Shown here piece by piece: positions 17,108 to 28,841 of a DNA stretch of 64,000 nucleotides. The stretch's first letter is position 1; each line of letters begins with the position of its first letter. The position numbers were made by a program, and so were the translations under genes. Source of the DNA: Pseudomonas syringae (GTDB taxonomy: Bacteria > Pseudomonadota > Gammaproteobacteria > Pseudomonadales > Pseudomonadaceae); the NCBI RefSeq assembly GCF_021605415.1, contig NZ_WKEQ01000004.1:62001-126000 (forward strand), given 5' to 3'. Below the pieces are notes generated by a model, which was given only the letters and a program-made list of their open reading frames with translations, ran no database searches and was not told the origin of the DNA.

Positions 17108-18592
17108 CTACACCGCCGATTTCACGACTGAAGGCTGCGCCCGCATCGCGCACAACCCGTAATAAATCAACCCGCCCAACGCCGATCCGGTAAACCAGCC
17201 ATAGCTGTAAAACCAGCTGAACGCATCGCTGCCCAGTGACAGCAAGGTCAGCACCACCGGCACGCCAAAGGCGATAAACCCGGCCCAATTCCACGCCGGA
17301 TAGACGTCATCGCGGTAGAGCCCGGCCAGGTCGAGTTGTTGTTTCTTGATCAGGAAATAGTCCACCACCATGATCCCGGCAATCGGCCCGAGCAGGCTCG
17401 AATAGCCCAACAACCAGTTCGAATAAACGCTTTCCAGGCTGACCTCGGAAACGATCCAGCCGAGCTTTTTCAGCAGCTCATGCCCCATCAGCAGCAGACC
17501 CACCACGCCCGTCAGCAACACGGCTTTGGTGCGGTTAATCACCTTCGGCGCGATGTTCTGGAAATCGTTGGTCGGCGAGACGATGTTGGCCGCTGTGTTG
17601 GTCGACAGCGTGGCAATGATGATCAGCGCCATGGCGATTGCGACCCACACCGGGCTCTGGATATGGCCGATCAGGGTGACCGGATCCGACACGGTAACTC
17701 CGACCAGTTTCACCGACGCGGCGGTCATTACGACACCGAGGGCGGCGAACAAAAACATGGTCAGCGGCAGGCCAATGATCTGCCCGACGATCTGGTCCTT
17801 TTGGCTCTTGGCGTAACGACTGAAGTCAGGAATGTTCAGCGACAGCGTCGCCCAGAACCCGACCATCGCCGTCAGCCCCGCCGCGAAGTAACTCACCACG
17901 CTCGCACCCTCAGGACGCTTCGCCGGGATCGCCATCAACTCGGTCATTGAGACGTTGGGCATCGCCCAGACGAGCAAACCGATCCCCACGGCCACCAGCA
18001 GCGGTGCGGACAGGGTTTCCAGCCATTTGATCGATTCGGCACCGCGAATCACCACCCACAGGTTCAGCGCCCAGAACACCATGAAGCCGATGACCTCGCC
18101 CGTTCCGCCGAGGGACTTCCAGCCGTCGAACACCGAGCCGAGGAACAGGTGAATCGCCAGTCCGCCAAACATTGTCTGAATACCGAACCACCCACACGCC
18201 ACCAGCGCACGGATCAGACAGGGCACGTTGGAGCCGAGAATGCCGAACGAAGAGCGCAGCAACACCGGGAACGGAATACCGTATTTAGTGCCAGGAAACG
18301 CATTCAGCGTGAGGGGAATCAGCACGATGATGTTGGCAAACAGAATCGCCACTAACGCTTCGCCGACGCTCAGCCCGAAGTACGCGGTGAGCACGCCGCC
18401 GAGGGTGTAGGTCGGCACGCAGATCGACATGCCGACCCATAGCGCGGTGATGTGCCATTTGTTCCAGGTCCGTTCGTGCACCTTGGTCGGTGCCATGTCG
18501 TGGTTGTAACGGGGACTGTCGAGGACGTCGCTACCGGCTTCAAGCTCGTACAAGCCGTCGCGCTCGGTCACTTGCGATCTGATCTGTTGCAT
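17108..18592 (-). CDS. NCS1-family nucleobase:cation symporter
   Basis: 494 aa with about 12 membrane segments and the NCS1 start pattern (NDMAP-like HDMAPTKVHERTWNKWH, then CVPTYTLGG). NCS1 carriers import uracil, thymine, hydantoins, allantoin or cytosine with Na+ or H+. Clear placement inside the pyrimidine catabolic cluster, divergent from dihydropyrimidinase, suggests uracil, dihydropyrimidine or hydantoin as the substrate. GTGGAG precedes the ATG by six bases. Confidence 0.9.
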   Translation of the reverse strand: MQQIRSQVTERDGLYELEAGSDVLDSPRYNHDMAPTKVHERTWNKWHITALWVGMSICVPTYTLGGVLTAYFGLSVGEALVAILFANIIVLIPLTLNAFPGTKYGIPFPVLLRSSFGILGSNVPCLIRALVACGWFGIQTMFGGLAIHLFLGSVFDGWKSLGGTGEVIGFMVFWALNLWVVIRGAESIKWLETLSAPLLVAVGIGLLVWAMPNVSMTELMAIPAKRPEGASVVSYFAAGLTAMVGFWATLSLNIPDFSRYAKSQKDQIVGQIIGLPLTMFLFAALGVVMTAASVKLVGVTVSDPVTLIGHIQSPVWVAIAMALIIIATLSTNTAANIVSPTNDFQNIAPKVINRTKAVLLTGVVGLLLMGHELLKKLGWIVSEVSLESVYSNWLLGYSSLLGPIAGIMVVDYFLIKKQQLDLAGLYRDDVYPAWNWAGFIAFGVPVVLTLLSLGSDAFSWFYSYGWFTGSALGGLIYYGLCAMRAQPSVVKSAV

Positions 18593-20653
<2,061 letters not shown>

Positions 20654-20670
20654 AAGCGTTGCCTGGGCGG

Positions 20671-20771
20671 ACGCTATCGTTGGCAAGCCTGCTCCCACAA
20701 GGGTTGAGGTCGTACACAAATACTGCGATCACCCAAAAATCTGTGGGAGCTGGCTTGCCAGCGATAGCGTC
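20671..20771. repeat. REPIN, family A, with conserved interior
   Basis: Inverted family-A units extending to GACGCTATCG / CGATAGCGTC ends. The interior (GGTCGTACACAAATACTG) is shared with the REPIN at 17001. It separates hydA from the dehydrogenase genes by 187 bases in total. Confidence 0.85.
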
Positions 20772-20840
20772 GGTCCAGGCAACGCAGGAAACCACTGCCC
20801 ATCAGAGGCAGGCACCTCAATAAACCGTGAGGCAAAAACC

Positions 20841-22208
20841 GTGATCGATTCCCTGAACCATCTCCCGCATCCCCGTGAGGACGCGACCGCCCTCGCCGGC
20901 CATTTCACCGATCTGGCGCCACCGCTCAACGACCGTCAGGCGCATCTGGAAGCTTCGCGCTGCCTGTATTGCTACGATGCGCCTTGCGTGAATGCGTGCC
21001 CCAGCGAGATCGACATTCCTTCGTTCATCCGCAATATCCACCAGGAAAACGTGACAGGCGCGGCGCAGAAAATCCTCTCGGCGAACATCCTTGGCGGCAG
21101 TTGCGCGCGGGTCTGTCCGACGGAGATCCTCTGCCAGCAAGCCTGCGTGCGCAACAACGCCCATGAATGTGCACCAGTGCTGATCGGCCTGTTGCAACGC
21201 TACGCCGTGGACAACGCGAACTTCTCCGAACACCCGTTCCAGCGCGCTCCCGCCACCGGCAAACGCATTGCCGTGGTCGGTGCCGGCCCAGCGGGTTTGT
21301 CCTGCGCGCATCGCAGCGCAATGCACGGCCATGACGTAGTGATTTTCGAAGCGCGAGAAAAGGCAGGCGGGCTCAACGAATACGGGATCGCCAAATACAA
21401 ACTGGTCGACGACTACGCACAAAAGGAACTGGATTTCCTCCTGCAAATCGGCGGCATCGAAATCCGTCACGGGCTGAAACTCGGTGGCAACCTGACCCTC
21501 GGCGAATTGCATCAACAGTTCGACGCCGTGTTTCTTGGCCTTGGTCTCAACGCCAGCAAGCAACTTGGTCTAGCCCACGAGGACGCCCCAGGCGTGCTCG
21601 CCGCTACTGACTACATCCGCGAATTGCGTCAGGCCGATGACCTCACGCAGTTGCCATTGGCCGAGCGCTGCATCGTGCTCGGCGCGGGCAACACCGCCAT
21701 CGACATGGCCGTGCAAATGGCCCGCCTCGGTGCCCGCGACGTCAATCTTGTTTACCGGCGCGGTGCGGCGGACATGGGCGCGACCCATCATGAACAGGAC
21801 ATTGCCAAAGCCAATCAGGTACGCCTGCTCACCTGGGCACAGCCGGACGAGGTGCTGCTCGACACCCAGGGCAACGTGCGCGGCATGCGTTTCGCTCGCA
21901 CCCACCTGGTCGATGGTCGTCTGCAAACCACTGGCGAAACCTTCGAACTGGCGGCCGATGCAATCTTCAAAGCCATCGGTCAGGCCTTCGACAGCGACGC
22001 CCTCGCCGACCCGATGGCTCACGAACTCAAGCGTCAGGGCGAACGAATTCAAGTCGACGAAAACCTGCGCACCAGCATTCCCGGTGTCTATGCCGGTGGT
22101 GACTGCACCAGCCTCGATCAGGATCTGACCGTGCAAGCGGTGCAGCACGGCAAACGGGCCGCCGAGGCCATCAACGTTCAACTGATGCTCAACGTGGAGG
22201 CTGCGTAA
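20841..22208 (+). CDS. preT: NAD-dependent dihydropyrimidine dehydrogenase subunit PreT (PydX-type)
   Basis: 455 aa from GTG 20841. The N-terminal Fe-S domain has CLYCYDAPCVNACPSEID and CARVCPTEILCQQAC; then a FAD loop GAGPAGLSCA (residues near 150) and an NAD(P) loop GAGNTAIDMA (near 285), the glutamate-synthase small-subunit fold. It passes electrons from NAD(P)H to PreA, which reduces uracil or thymine. The stop codon abuts the preA start, so the two are translationally coupled. The native start could be one of several close codons; the GTG has GAGG nine bases upstream. Confidence 0.93.
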   Translation: MIDSLNHLPHPREDATALAGHFTDLAPPLNDRQAHLEASRCLYCYDAPCVNACPSEIDIPSFIRNIHQENVTGAAQKILSANILGGSCARVCPTEILCQQACVRNNAHECAPVLIGLLQRYAVDNANFSEHPFQRAPATGKRIAVVGAGPAGLSCAHRSAMHGHDVVIFEAREKAGGLNEYGIAKYKLVDDYAQKELDFLLQIGGIEIRHGLKLGGNLTLGELHQQFDAVFLGLGLNASKQLGLAHEDAPGVLAATDYIRELRQADDLTQLPLAERCIVLGAGNTAIDMAVQMARLGARDVNLVYRRGAADMGATHHEQDIAKANQVRLLTWAQPDEVLLDTQGNVRGMRFARTHLVDGRLQTTGETFELAADAIFKAIGQAFDSDALADPMAHELKRQGERIQVDENLRTSIPGVYAGGDCTSLDQDLTVQAVQHGKRAAEAINVQLMLNVEAA

Positions 22209-23483
22209 ATGGCCGATCTCTCGATTGTCTTCGCCGGCATCAAAGCCCCCAATCCATTCTGGCTGGCCTCCGCGCCACCCACCGACAAGGCCTACAACGT
22301 GGTGCGTGCGTTCGAGGCGGGCTGGGGCGGCGTGGTCTGGAAAACCCTCGGCGAAGACCCGGCGGCGGTCAACGTGTCGTCGCGCTATTCGGCGCATTAC
22401 GGCGCCAACCGCGAAGTCCTTGGCATCAACAACATCGAGCTCATTACCGACCGCTCACTGGAGATCAACCTGCGGGAAATCACCCAGGTGAAAAAAGACT
22501 GGCCGGATCGCGCGATGATCGTGTCGCTGATGGTGCCGTGTGTAGAAGAGTCGTGGAAATACATCCTGCCGCTGGTGGAGGCGACGGGCGCCGATGGCAT
22601 CGAACTGAATTTCGGCTGCCCCCACGGCATGCCCGAACGCGGCATGGGCGCGGCGGTGGGTCAGGTGCCAGAGTACGTCGAGCAAGTGACGCGTTGGTGC
22701 AAAACTTATTGCTCGTTGCCGGTGATCGTCAAACTGACACCGAACATCACCGACATCCGCGTTGCTGCCCGCGCGGCCCATCGCGGCGGCGCCGATGCGG
22801 TGTCGCTGATCAATACGATCAACTCGATCACCAGCGTCGACCTCGACCACATGGTCGCCCTGCCCACCGTCGGCAGCCAGAGCACCCACGGCGGCTATTG
22901 CGGCTCGGCGGTCAAACCGATTGCCTTGAACATGGTCGCCGAAATCGCCCGTGACCCGCAGACCCAAGGGCTGCCGATCTGCGGTATTGGCGGCATTGGC
23001 AGTTGGCGCGATGCGGCGGAGTTCATGGCGTTGGGCAGCGGCGCGGTGCAAGTGTGTACGGCGGCAATGTTGCATGGGTTTCGGATTGTCGAGGAGATGA
23101 AGGACGGCTTGTCGCGGTGGATGGACAGTCAGGGTTACGCCAACATCGCCGAGTTCTCCGGGCGCGCGGTGGGCAACACGACGGACTGGAAGTATCTCGA
23201 CATCAACTACCAGGTCATCGCCAAAATCGACCAGGCGGCGTGCATTGGTTGCGGGCGTTGCCACATTGCCTGCGAAGACACCTCACACCAGGCCATCAGC
23301 AGCCTCACGCAGGCGGACGGCACGCATAAATATGAAGTGATCGATGATGAGTGTGTGGGCTGCAATTTGTGCCAGATCACCTGCCCGGTGGCGGATTGCA
23401 TCGAGATGGTACCGATGGAAACGGGCAAGCCGTTTCTGGACTGGAACCATGATCCGAGGAATCCGTATCACGTCAGCCCCTGA
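22209..23483 (+). CDS. preA: NAD-dependent dihydropyrimidine dehydrogenase subunit PreA
   Basis: 424 aa. Residues about 1-320 are a dihydroorotate-dehydrogenase-like FMN barrel (NFGCPHGMPERGMG; GIGGIGSWRDAAEF phosphate loop). The C-terminal domain carries two [4Fe-4S] motifs, CIGCGRCHIAC and CVGCNLCQITCPVADC. With PreT it reduces uracil and thymine to dihydropyrimidines, the first step of the pathway. It starts on the base after the preT stop. The 3' end is followed by a family-C REPIN and the convergent TetR gene. Confidence 0.95.
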   Translation: MADLSIVFAGIKAPNPFWLASAPPTDKAYNVVRAFEAGWGGVVWKTLGEDPAAVNVSSRYSAHYGANREVLGINNIELITDRSLEINLREITQVKKDWPDRAMIVSLMVPCVEESWKYILPLVEATGADGIELNFGCPHGMPERGMGAAVGQVPEYVEQVTRWCKTYCSLPVIVKLTPNITDIRVAARAAHRGGADAVSLINTINSITSVDLDHMVALPTVGSQSTHGGYCGSAVKPIALNMVAEIARDPQTQGLPICGIGGIGSWRDAAEFMALGSGAVQVCTAAMLHGFRIVEEMKDGLSRWMDSQGYANIAEFSGRAVGNTTDWKYLDINYQVIAKIDQAACIGCGRCHIACEDTSHQAISSLTQADGTHKYEVIDDECVGCNLCQITCPVADCIEMVPMETGKPFLDWNHDPRNPYHVSP

Positions 23484-23505
23484 GTTCAGCAGGGCCTGAA
23501 CGGGC

Positions 23506-23577
23506 TCTTTCGCGAGCAGGCTCGCTCCCACAGGGAATGTATTCCAGAGGTGGGAGCGAGCCTGCTCGTGAAGGCGC
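23506..23577. repeat. REPIN-like inverted pair, family C
   Basis: TTTCGCGAGCAGGCTCGCTC and inverted GAGCGAGCCTGCTCGTGAA, about 25 bases apart, between convergent preA and the TetR gene. Confidence 0.85.
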
Positions 23578-23597
23578 TGGCAGTCGCGGCACAAGCG

Positions 23598-24218
23598 TTA
23601 CGGTTCCAGCCCGATTCCGCGCAAGATCACGCTCGTGACAGTCTGCACCGCCCGCTCGAACTGCATGTCCGACAGCGGCTGATGTTCGTTGAGAATGTTC
23701 ACCTGATGATCGAAGTCGGCATAGTGCTGAGTCGAGGCCCAGATCATGTACAGCAAACTCGACGGTTCTACCGGCAGAATCCGCTTGTCCTCGACCCACT
23801 GGCGAATCTTCGCCTCTTTCATCTTCGCCCAGTCATACAGACTGACGTCGAGCGCCTCGCCCAACGTCGGCGCGCCGTGGATGATTTCGTTGGCCCATAC
23901 TTTCGAACCGTACGGGCGACTGCGCGAGTGGTTCATCTTGGCGCGGATGTAGCTGCTCAGCACCACACGCGGATCGTCGAACATTTCGAAGCACAGCGCG
24001 TCCTGTTTCCACACTTCCAGCAGGTCGAACAGTACGGCGCTGTACAGTTCGCTCTTGGTGCTGAAGTAGTAATGCAGGTTGGAGCGCGGCAATTGCACTT
24101 CGGCCGCGATGTCGGCCATGGCGGTGCTGCCAAAGCCTTTTTCGGCGAAGACTTTTTCTGCGCCGAGCAGGATCTTTTCGACGTTACTGCGGCGGATTTC
24201 GATTTTGTGATTGCCCAT
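23598..24218 (-). CDS. TetR-family regulator, RutR-like
   Basis: 206 aa. The N-terminal helix-turn-helix (about residues 10-55) reads AEKVFAEKGFGSTAMADIA then LPRSNLHYYFSTKSELY. The C-terminal domain (WANEIIHGAPTLGEAL, IWASTQHYADFDHQV) resembles RutR, the uracil/thymine-responsive regulator. Its location at the end of the pyrimidine cluster supports control of this pathway (PydR-type role). The 28-bp palindrome at 18992 is a candidate target. The ligand is inferred. Confidence 0.88.
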   Translation of the reverse strand: MGNHKIEIRRSNVEKILLGAEKVFAEKGFGSTAMADIAAEVQLPRSNLHYYFSTKSELYSAVLFDLLEVWKQDALCFEMFDDPRVVLSSYIRAKMNHSRSRPYGSKVWANEIIHGAPTLGEALDVSLYDWAKMKEAKIRQWVEDKRILPVEPSSLLYMIWASTQHYADFDHQVNILNEHQPLSDMQFERAVQTVTSVILRGIGLEP

Positions 24219-24366
24219 GTGGGCTCCCTGACAACAACGAGTCTGAAGACTAGCATCCGCTCTGGCTCAGGGGCGACCGTCGAGAACGATTCTTCACACA
24301 TCCGTTCAGGCTCATGGTTTACGATCACCGCCACCTGCCCGTCACTTCACTGAAAAGGGATTTCCC

Positions 24367-24729
24367 ATGCCGATGAAAAAACTGCTCACTGCCGGCACCC
24401 TGCTGGCGTCGCTGATGGTCACTTCCCAGGCCTTTGCCCACGCCCATTTGAAAAGCCAGACCCCGGCCGCCGACAGCACCGTCACCGCGCCAGCAGAACT
24501 GCGCCTGATGTTTTCCGAAGGCGTCGAGGCCAGCTTCACCAAAGTCACCCTGACCAGGGAGGGTGCCTCCATTGCGGTCAAGGCGCTGACCACCGAGGAT
24601 GACAAGAAAACGCTCATCGTCATCCCCGCCGCGCCGTTGACCGCCGGTGAGTACAAGGTCCAATGGCACGCGGTGTCGGTGGACACGCACAAGAGCGAAG
24701 GCGCGTATCAGTTCAAGGTCGGCCAGTAA
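24367..24729 (+). CDS. copC: Copper resistance protein CopC (YobA/CopC domain)
   Basis: 120 aa. A Sec signal peptide (residues 1-24, cleaved after AFA) leaves a mature N terminus HAHLKSQTPAADS, with the N-terminal His and the later DTHKSEG residues that form the Cu(II) site. It is a periplasmic copper-binding protein of one beta-barrel domain. AAGGGA precedes the ATG. CopD starts three bases after the stop, so the two form one operon. No cueR- or copR-like box was seen upstream. Confidence 0.92.
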   Translation: MPMKKLLTAGTLLASLMVTSQAFAHAHLKSQTPAADSTVTAPAELRLMFSEGVEASFTKVTLTREGASIAVKALTTEDDKKTLIVIPAAPLTAGEYKVQWHAVSVDTHKSEGAYQFKVGQ

Positions 24730-24732
24730 TTC

Positions 24733-25590
24733 ATGAGCGATGCGTTGGTGCTGTGCCGCTTCCTGCATTTCACCGTGGTGTTGATGCTGTTCGGAGCCTG
24801 GATGTTCAGGCCTTTGCTGCTCAAGGGTGCAGCGCCTGAGCTGGATCAGCGTCTGGCGCGGCACGCCCGTTGGTTGACGTTGATCGCACTGGTCAGCGGT
24901 GTCATCTGGGCGCTACTGATCACCGCGAGCATGGCCGGTTCGGCGGCGGCAGCGTTTGATCCGGCGACGATCGACCTGGTGTTGCAGAAGACGTTTTTCG
25001 GCCAGGTCTGGCGTTGGCATTTGCTCATCAACGCTGTGCTGCTGGCGTTGCTGTTCACCCCGTGGCGTTCGAATGCTTATCTGCGAATGGCGTTGGCTGC
25101 CTTGTTGCTGGCGACACTTGCGCCGGTGGGCCACGGTGCGATGCTCGATGGCCTCAGCGGGCAATTGCTGATCCTCAATCAGATCATTCATCTGACCTGC
25201 GTCGGCGCCTGGCTCGGTGGCTTGCTGATGCTGGTGATGATCCTGCGCCAACCGGGCGTTGCGTTGCGCAAAGTGTTGCAACGTTTCAGCGGGATCGGTT
25301 ACGGACTGGTCGCGGGGCTGCTCATTACCGGGCTGATCAACGTGCGCGTGTTGACTGGCCAAATGTGGCCGACGCCGTTATTCGAGGGGTTTGCCTTGAT
25401 CCTGTTGATCAAGGTTTTGCTGGTGCTGGGGATGTTGGGGCTGGCGTTGTTCAATCGGTTGCGAATTGATGATTGCGAACAGCGCATGAACACCCTGAAG
25501 CGCAGCGTGATGGTGGAATGGTTGATGGGAATCGGGGCAGTTGCGGCCGTGTCGCTGCTCGGCACTTTGCCGCCGATGATGGCTGGTTGA
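24733..25590 (+). CDS. copD: Copper homeostasis membrane protein CopD
   Basis: 285 aa with about eight hydrophobic segments (for example LCRFLHFTVVLMLFGAWMF and IIHLTCVGAWLGGLLMLVMI). CopD works with CopC to bring copper into the cytoplasm or membrane; His residues are present in the first segment (FLHF) and in the middle (IIHL). It begins three bases after copC. A REP pair follows the gene. Confidence 0.9.
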   Translation: MSDALVLCRFLHFTVVLMLFGAWMFRPLLLKGAAPELDQRLARHARWLTLIALVSGVIWALLITASMAGSAAAAFDPATIDLVLQKTFFGQVWRWHLLINAVLLALLFTPWRSNAYLRMALAALLLATLAPVGHGAMLDGLSGQLLILNQIIHLTCVGAWLGGLLMLVMILRQPGVALRKVLQRFSGIGYGLVAGLLITGLINVRVLTGQMWPTPLFEGFALILLIKVLLVLGMLGLALFNRLRIDDCEQRMNTLKRSVMVEWLMGIGAVAAVSLLGTLPPMMAG

Positions 25591-25602
25591 ACACCATTCC
25601 CT

Positions 25603-25690
25603 GGAGGAGTGAATCTGCTCGCGATTGCGTTCTGCCAACAAACAAAAAGGCGATTGGCGAACCGCTATCGCGAGCAGGCTCACTCCTACA
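25603..25690. repeat. REP pair, family C, degenerate
   Basis: GGAGTGAATCTGCTCGCGAT and inverted TCGCGAGCAGGCTCACTCCT flank about 40 bases. It lies between the convergent copD and HlyD-like genes. Confidence 0.7.
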
Positions 25691-25702
25691 ATTTGATTTT
25701 GA

Positions 25703-26848
25703 TTAATGCTTCTGCGTATCCCCCGCCGCCGTATCAATGCTCACCACCACCGACATCCCCGGCCGCAGCCGTTCGATCTCTTGCTGATCCGGATCGATCG
25801 TGACCCGTACCGGCACCCGCTGGGCGATTTTCACGAAGTTCCCCGTCGCGTTATCCGCCTGCAACAAGGCGAATTCCGAACCGGTGCCCGGTGAAATGTG
25901 CTGCACATGCCCGGTGAATTTTCGGTGGTTCAACCCATCGACCGTGAAGTGCACCGGTTGCCCGACCCGGACGTTGTTCATCTGGGTTTCTTTCATGTTG
26001 GCAATGACCCACTTCTGATCCGGCACCAGCGCCATCAACTGGGCTCCAGAGTTGACGTAAGCGCCCAGGCGCACGCCGATCTGCCCGAGCTGGCCGTCTC
26101 GCGGCGCCAGAATGCGCGTGTTCGACAAATCGATGCGCGCCAGTTGCACCGCCGCTTCAGCGCTGGCGACCGCCGCTTCGAGCGAACCGCGATTGACGAT
26201 CACCGTTTGCAGATCCTGCCGGGCAATTTCCAGCGTGGCTTTGGCCTGGGCCACCGCCGCGACGGTTTGCGCATTGGCGGCGAGGGTCACGTCGAATTCA
26301 CGTTTGGAGACCGAACCGTCGCTGACCAGCTCTTTGTTTCGGCGCAAATCCGCTTCGCTCTTGCGTGCCTGCGCCTCGCTGTCGGCCAGGGCTGCCTGAC
26401 GCAGTTTGATCGTCGCTTCAGCACTGTTGCGCTGCTGCACTACGTTGGCCAGCGCGGCTTTTTGCACGGCCAGTTGCGCCAGCGACTGGTCGAAACGCTG
26501 CTGATAAATACGATCATCGAGGCGCACCAGCAAGTCGCCGGCCTTGACGAACTGGAAGTCCTGCACCGGCACTTCGAACACATAGCCGCTGAGTTGCGGA
26601 CCGATGATCGTCACTTGCCCGCGCACCAAGGCGTTTTCGGTGGTTTCCACTGCACTGCTGAACGGCGGTAATTGCCAGGCATACAACACGACGAGCACGC
26701 CAACGATGGCAACGGCGGCAAAGCCCAGGGACGATATGACCCGCACGGGCAGCGAGCGCGGTTCGGTGTTCGGCGATGATGGCGGCGCCTCCCCCTCGGG
26801 GGTGGCGGCGATGGCATTAGTGGTGGTCGTAGTGGTTGGTTCGGTCAT
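25703..26848 (-). CDS. HlyD/EmrA-family membrane fusion protein
   Basis: 381 aa. An N-terminal membrane anchor (about residues 33-55, VISSLGFAAVAIVGVLVVL) follows a Thr/Ala-rich cytoplasmic tail (TTTTTTNAIAATPEGEAPP). Two lipoyl half-motifs and a long coiled coil (DSEAQARKSEADLRRNKELV; ATLEIARQDLQ) follow, as in EmrA. It is the periplasmic adaptor of a tripartite drug pump with the MFS gene upstream; the ATGA overlap (26845-26848) shows translational coupling. No outer-membrane channel gene is in the window. Substrate unknown. Confidence 0.92.
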   Translation of the reverse strand: MTEPTTTTTTNAIAATPEGEAPPSSPNTEPRSLPVRVISSLGFAAVAIVGVLVVLYAWQLPPFSSAVETTENALVRGQVTIIGPQLSGYVFEVPVQDFQFVKAGDLLVRLDDRIYQQRFDQSLAQLAVQKAALANVVQQRNSAEATIKLRQAALADSEAQARKSEADLRRNKELVSDGSVSKREFDVTLAANAQTVAAVAQAKATLEIARQDLQTVIVNRGSLEAAVASAEAAVQLARIDLSNTRILAPRDGQLGQIGVRLGAYVNSGAQLMALVPDQKWVIANMKETQMNNVRVGQPVHFTVDGLNHRKFTGHVQHISPGTGSEFALLQADNATGNFVKIAQRVPVRVTIDPDQQEIERLRPGMSVVVSIDTAAGDTQKH

Positions 26849-28500
26849 GAAGAAGTGGCACCGCTCGGTGGTACGGAAGGTGTATCCGCGACATTTTTAG
26901 AGGTGCTGATCAGCCAAAGCGCACGGATGGACAGCCAGATCATGGTCAACACCGCGATCCCGGCAATCAGCATGAACACGTCGTTATAAGCCAGCACGTT
27001 GGCTTCGCGGGTGGCGGCGGTGGACAGGCTGCGAATGCCCGCCAGATTGCGCAGGCTCGGGTCGGCGATCAGCGAACCGACCGCCGAGCCACCGCTCTGC
27101 ACCCGCGCCGCCACCAGCGGATCAGACAGCGTCAAGTGTTCGACAATGTTGCTTGAATGGAATTTCTCCCGAATGATCTGGAACGTCCCCAGCAGCGCGG
27201 CGCCGATCAGGCCACCAAGGTTGTTGCAGATCCCGAACAGCACCGAAAAACTCACCAGTGTGCGCGGGTTGGTCAGCACGTTGCGGGTGCCAAACACCAA
27301 GGTCGGGCCGAGGAAAAACGTGCTGCCGAACGCGAGCAGAAACTGACTGAAAAACAGGTTGTGCGGGCGGGTCAGATTGTTTGACTGGCTGTCGATGATC
27401 GAGCCCGTGGCCATCAGCGCCAACGACACGATCAGCGGCATGAGCAAGTGTTTCGGGTCGATGGTCAGCGCACTGGTCAGCAGCCCGGCGACGCTGCCGA
27501 TCATCATCACCACGTAGAGACTGTGCAACTGCTGGCTGCTCATGTTCAGGGTTTGCATGAACCCCACGGCGCCGGTGGACTGCTCGGACGTCACCATGCG
27601 GATCAGAATCACCGCCAGCGCCAGACGGATCATCGCCCCGCTGCCGAGCCAGCGGGTCATCAGCATCGGGTTGCTGCGGTTATGTTCGATGGCCAGACCG
27701 GCCAGGATCAGCACGATTGACGACGCCAGTGCGATGCCGATCCAGTCGGCCTCCAGCCACCAGTCGATCCGCCCCAGCGACAGTACCGCGCACAACAGCG
27801 CCACACCTGTTGCAAGAATGGCGAAGGTCAGAAAGTCGAGTTTTTCGAAGGTTTTGAAGCGATCGCCCGGTGGCAGTTTGAGCAGGAAAACGCAGCCCAG
27901 ACTTATCAGCGCCATGCCCAATTCGAACAGGTACAAGCCACGCCATTCGGCGATTTGCAGCAAGTCTTCGGAAAACAGCCGCGCCAGCGGCAAGGCCAGT
28001 TGCGCGCTGCCCAGGCCCATCACCAGTGCTTTCAATCGCCACTTCGCCGGGAACGCCTGCACCATGTAATACAGGCCCAGCGAGCTCAGCGCCGCGCCAA
28101 CCATGCCGTGAGCCGCACGCACCGCGATGGCCGAGTTCAGTTCGTTGACAAACAAATGGCCGAAGGTCACCAGTGCATACAACACCAGGAACACTTCGGT
28201 GAACGCACGCAGACCGAATTGCTGGCGGAATTTCACCAGCAACAGGTTCATCGAGACGTTGGTCATCACGTATGCCGCCGGCAGCCAGGCCATTTCGGCG
28301 GTGGTAGCACCGAGCGCACCTTGCAGATAAGGCAGGTTGGCGACCACCAGCGAGTTGCCGAGGCCGCCGGTCAACGCCACCAGCAAACCCACCAGCGCAT
28401 ACGCGACGCGCTTGGGGTTGGAATGCAGCGGCGTCGAAGGAGAACCGGGCAGACTGGGCCGCTCATGAGGCTGCCACTCGCGCGGGGCGTATTGATCCAT
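26845..28500 (-). CDS. MFS transporter, DHA2 family (EmrB-like)
   Basis: 551 aa with about 14 membrane segments. The first loop has the DHA2 pattern (LVVANLPYLQGALGAT, then AEMAWLPAAYVMTNV). It would export drugs or metabolites together with the HlyD-like adaptor, which overlaps it by four bases. AAGG precedes the ATG. The pump faces away from the uronate genes and shows no link to them beyond position. Confidence 0.9.
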   Translation of the reverse strand: MDQYAPREWQPHERPSLPGSPSTPLHSNPKRVAYALVGLLVALTGGLGNSLVVANLPYLQGALGATTAEMAWLPAAYVMTNVSMNLLLVKFRQQFGLRAFTEVFLVLYALVTFGHLFVNELNSAIAVRAAHGMVGAALSSLGLYYMVQAFPAKWRLKALVMGLGSAQLALPLARLFSEDLLQIAEWRGLYLFELGMALISLGCVFLLKLPPGDRFKTFEKLDFLTFAILATGVALLCAVLSLGRIDWWLEADWIGIALASSIVLILAGLAIEHNRSNPMLMTRWLGSGAMIRLALAVILIRMVTSEQSTGAVGFMQTLNMSSQQLHSLYVVMMIGSVAGLLTSALTIDPKHLLMPLIVSLALMATGSIIDSQSNNLTRPHNLFFSQFLLAFGSTFFLGPTLVFGTRNVLTNPRTLVSFSVLFGICNNLGGLIGAALLGTFQIIREKFHSSNIVEHLTLSDPLVAARVQSGGSAVGSLIADPSLRNLAGIRSLSTAATREANVLAYNDVFMLIAGIAVLTMIWLSIRALWLISTSKNVADTPSVPPSGATSS

Positions 28501-28785
28501 TAAAAAGCCTTAGAGTTTAGTGCCATGAGTTTGCCGCAAACCCTTGGTAGGAGCGAGCCTGCTCGCGAAAGCCGTCTATCTGTCGACATCACCGCCCGCA
28601 AAAAGACTCGCCCCAGTGTAGGAGCTGCCGCAGGCTGCGATCGTTTGACTGCCACGCAGAGCAAGGGAACGATCAAACAGGATCAAAAGATCGCAGCCTT
28701 CGGCAGCTCTTGCATGGGATTACGTGGGTCATCGTATAACTGGGTGTTGACTTTCCTTTAAAACCCCGCAAATATCCCGCCCAAT

Positions 28786-28805
28786 GTTGTACGACGACGT
28801 ATGAC
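28786..28805 (-). promoter_or_regulatory. Uronate-regulon motif, copy 1 (oprD)
   Basis: Read on the minus strand this is GTCATACGTCGTCGTACAAC. The copy before udh at 30329-30348 reads GTCATACGACAACCTACAAC; 16 of 20 positions agree. A GntR/FadR-type or similar regulator could bind both, but no regulator gene lies in this cluster. Confidence 0.55.
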
Positions 28806-28814
28806 AAATATAAA

Positions 28815-28822
28815 AACAATAA
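28815..28822 (+). promoter_or_regulatory. Hfq/Crc-type AAYAAYAA motif before oprD
   Basis: AACAATAA, seven bases before the AAGGGAG ribosome site of the GTG-started porin gene. Equivalent motifs precede udh and dctP. Confidence 0.5.
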
Positions 28823-28841
28823 GTAACAAGGGAGCGTCTTA

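Larger units (their letters stand above)
28501..28841. other. oprD upstream region with REPs and regulatory motifs
   Basis: A single family-C unit (28546-28567) and a family-B inverted pair (28617-28713) fill the left part. The right part is the oprD leader: a 20-bp motif (28786-28805) shared with the udh upstream region, an AACAATAA Hfq/Crc motif (28815-28822), and the AAGGGAG ribosome site. Confidence 0.7.
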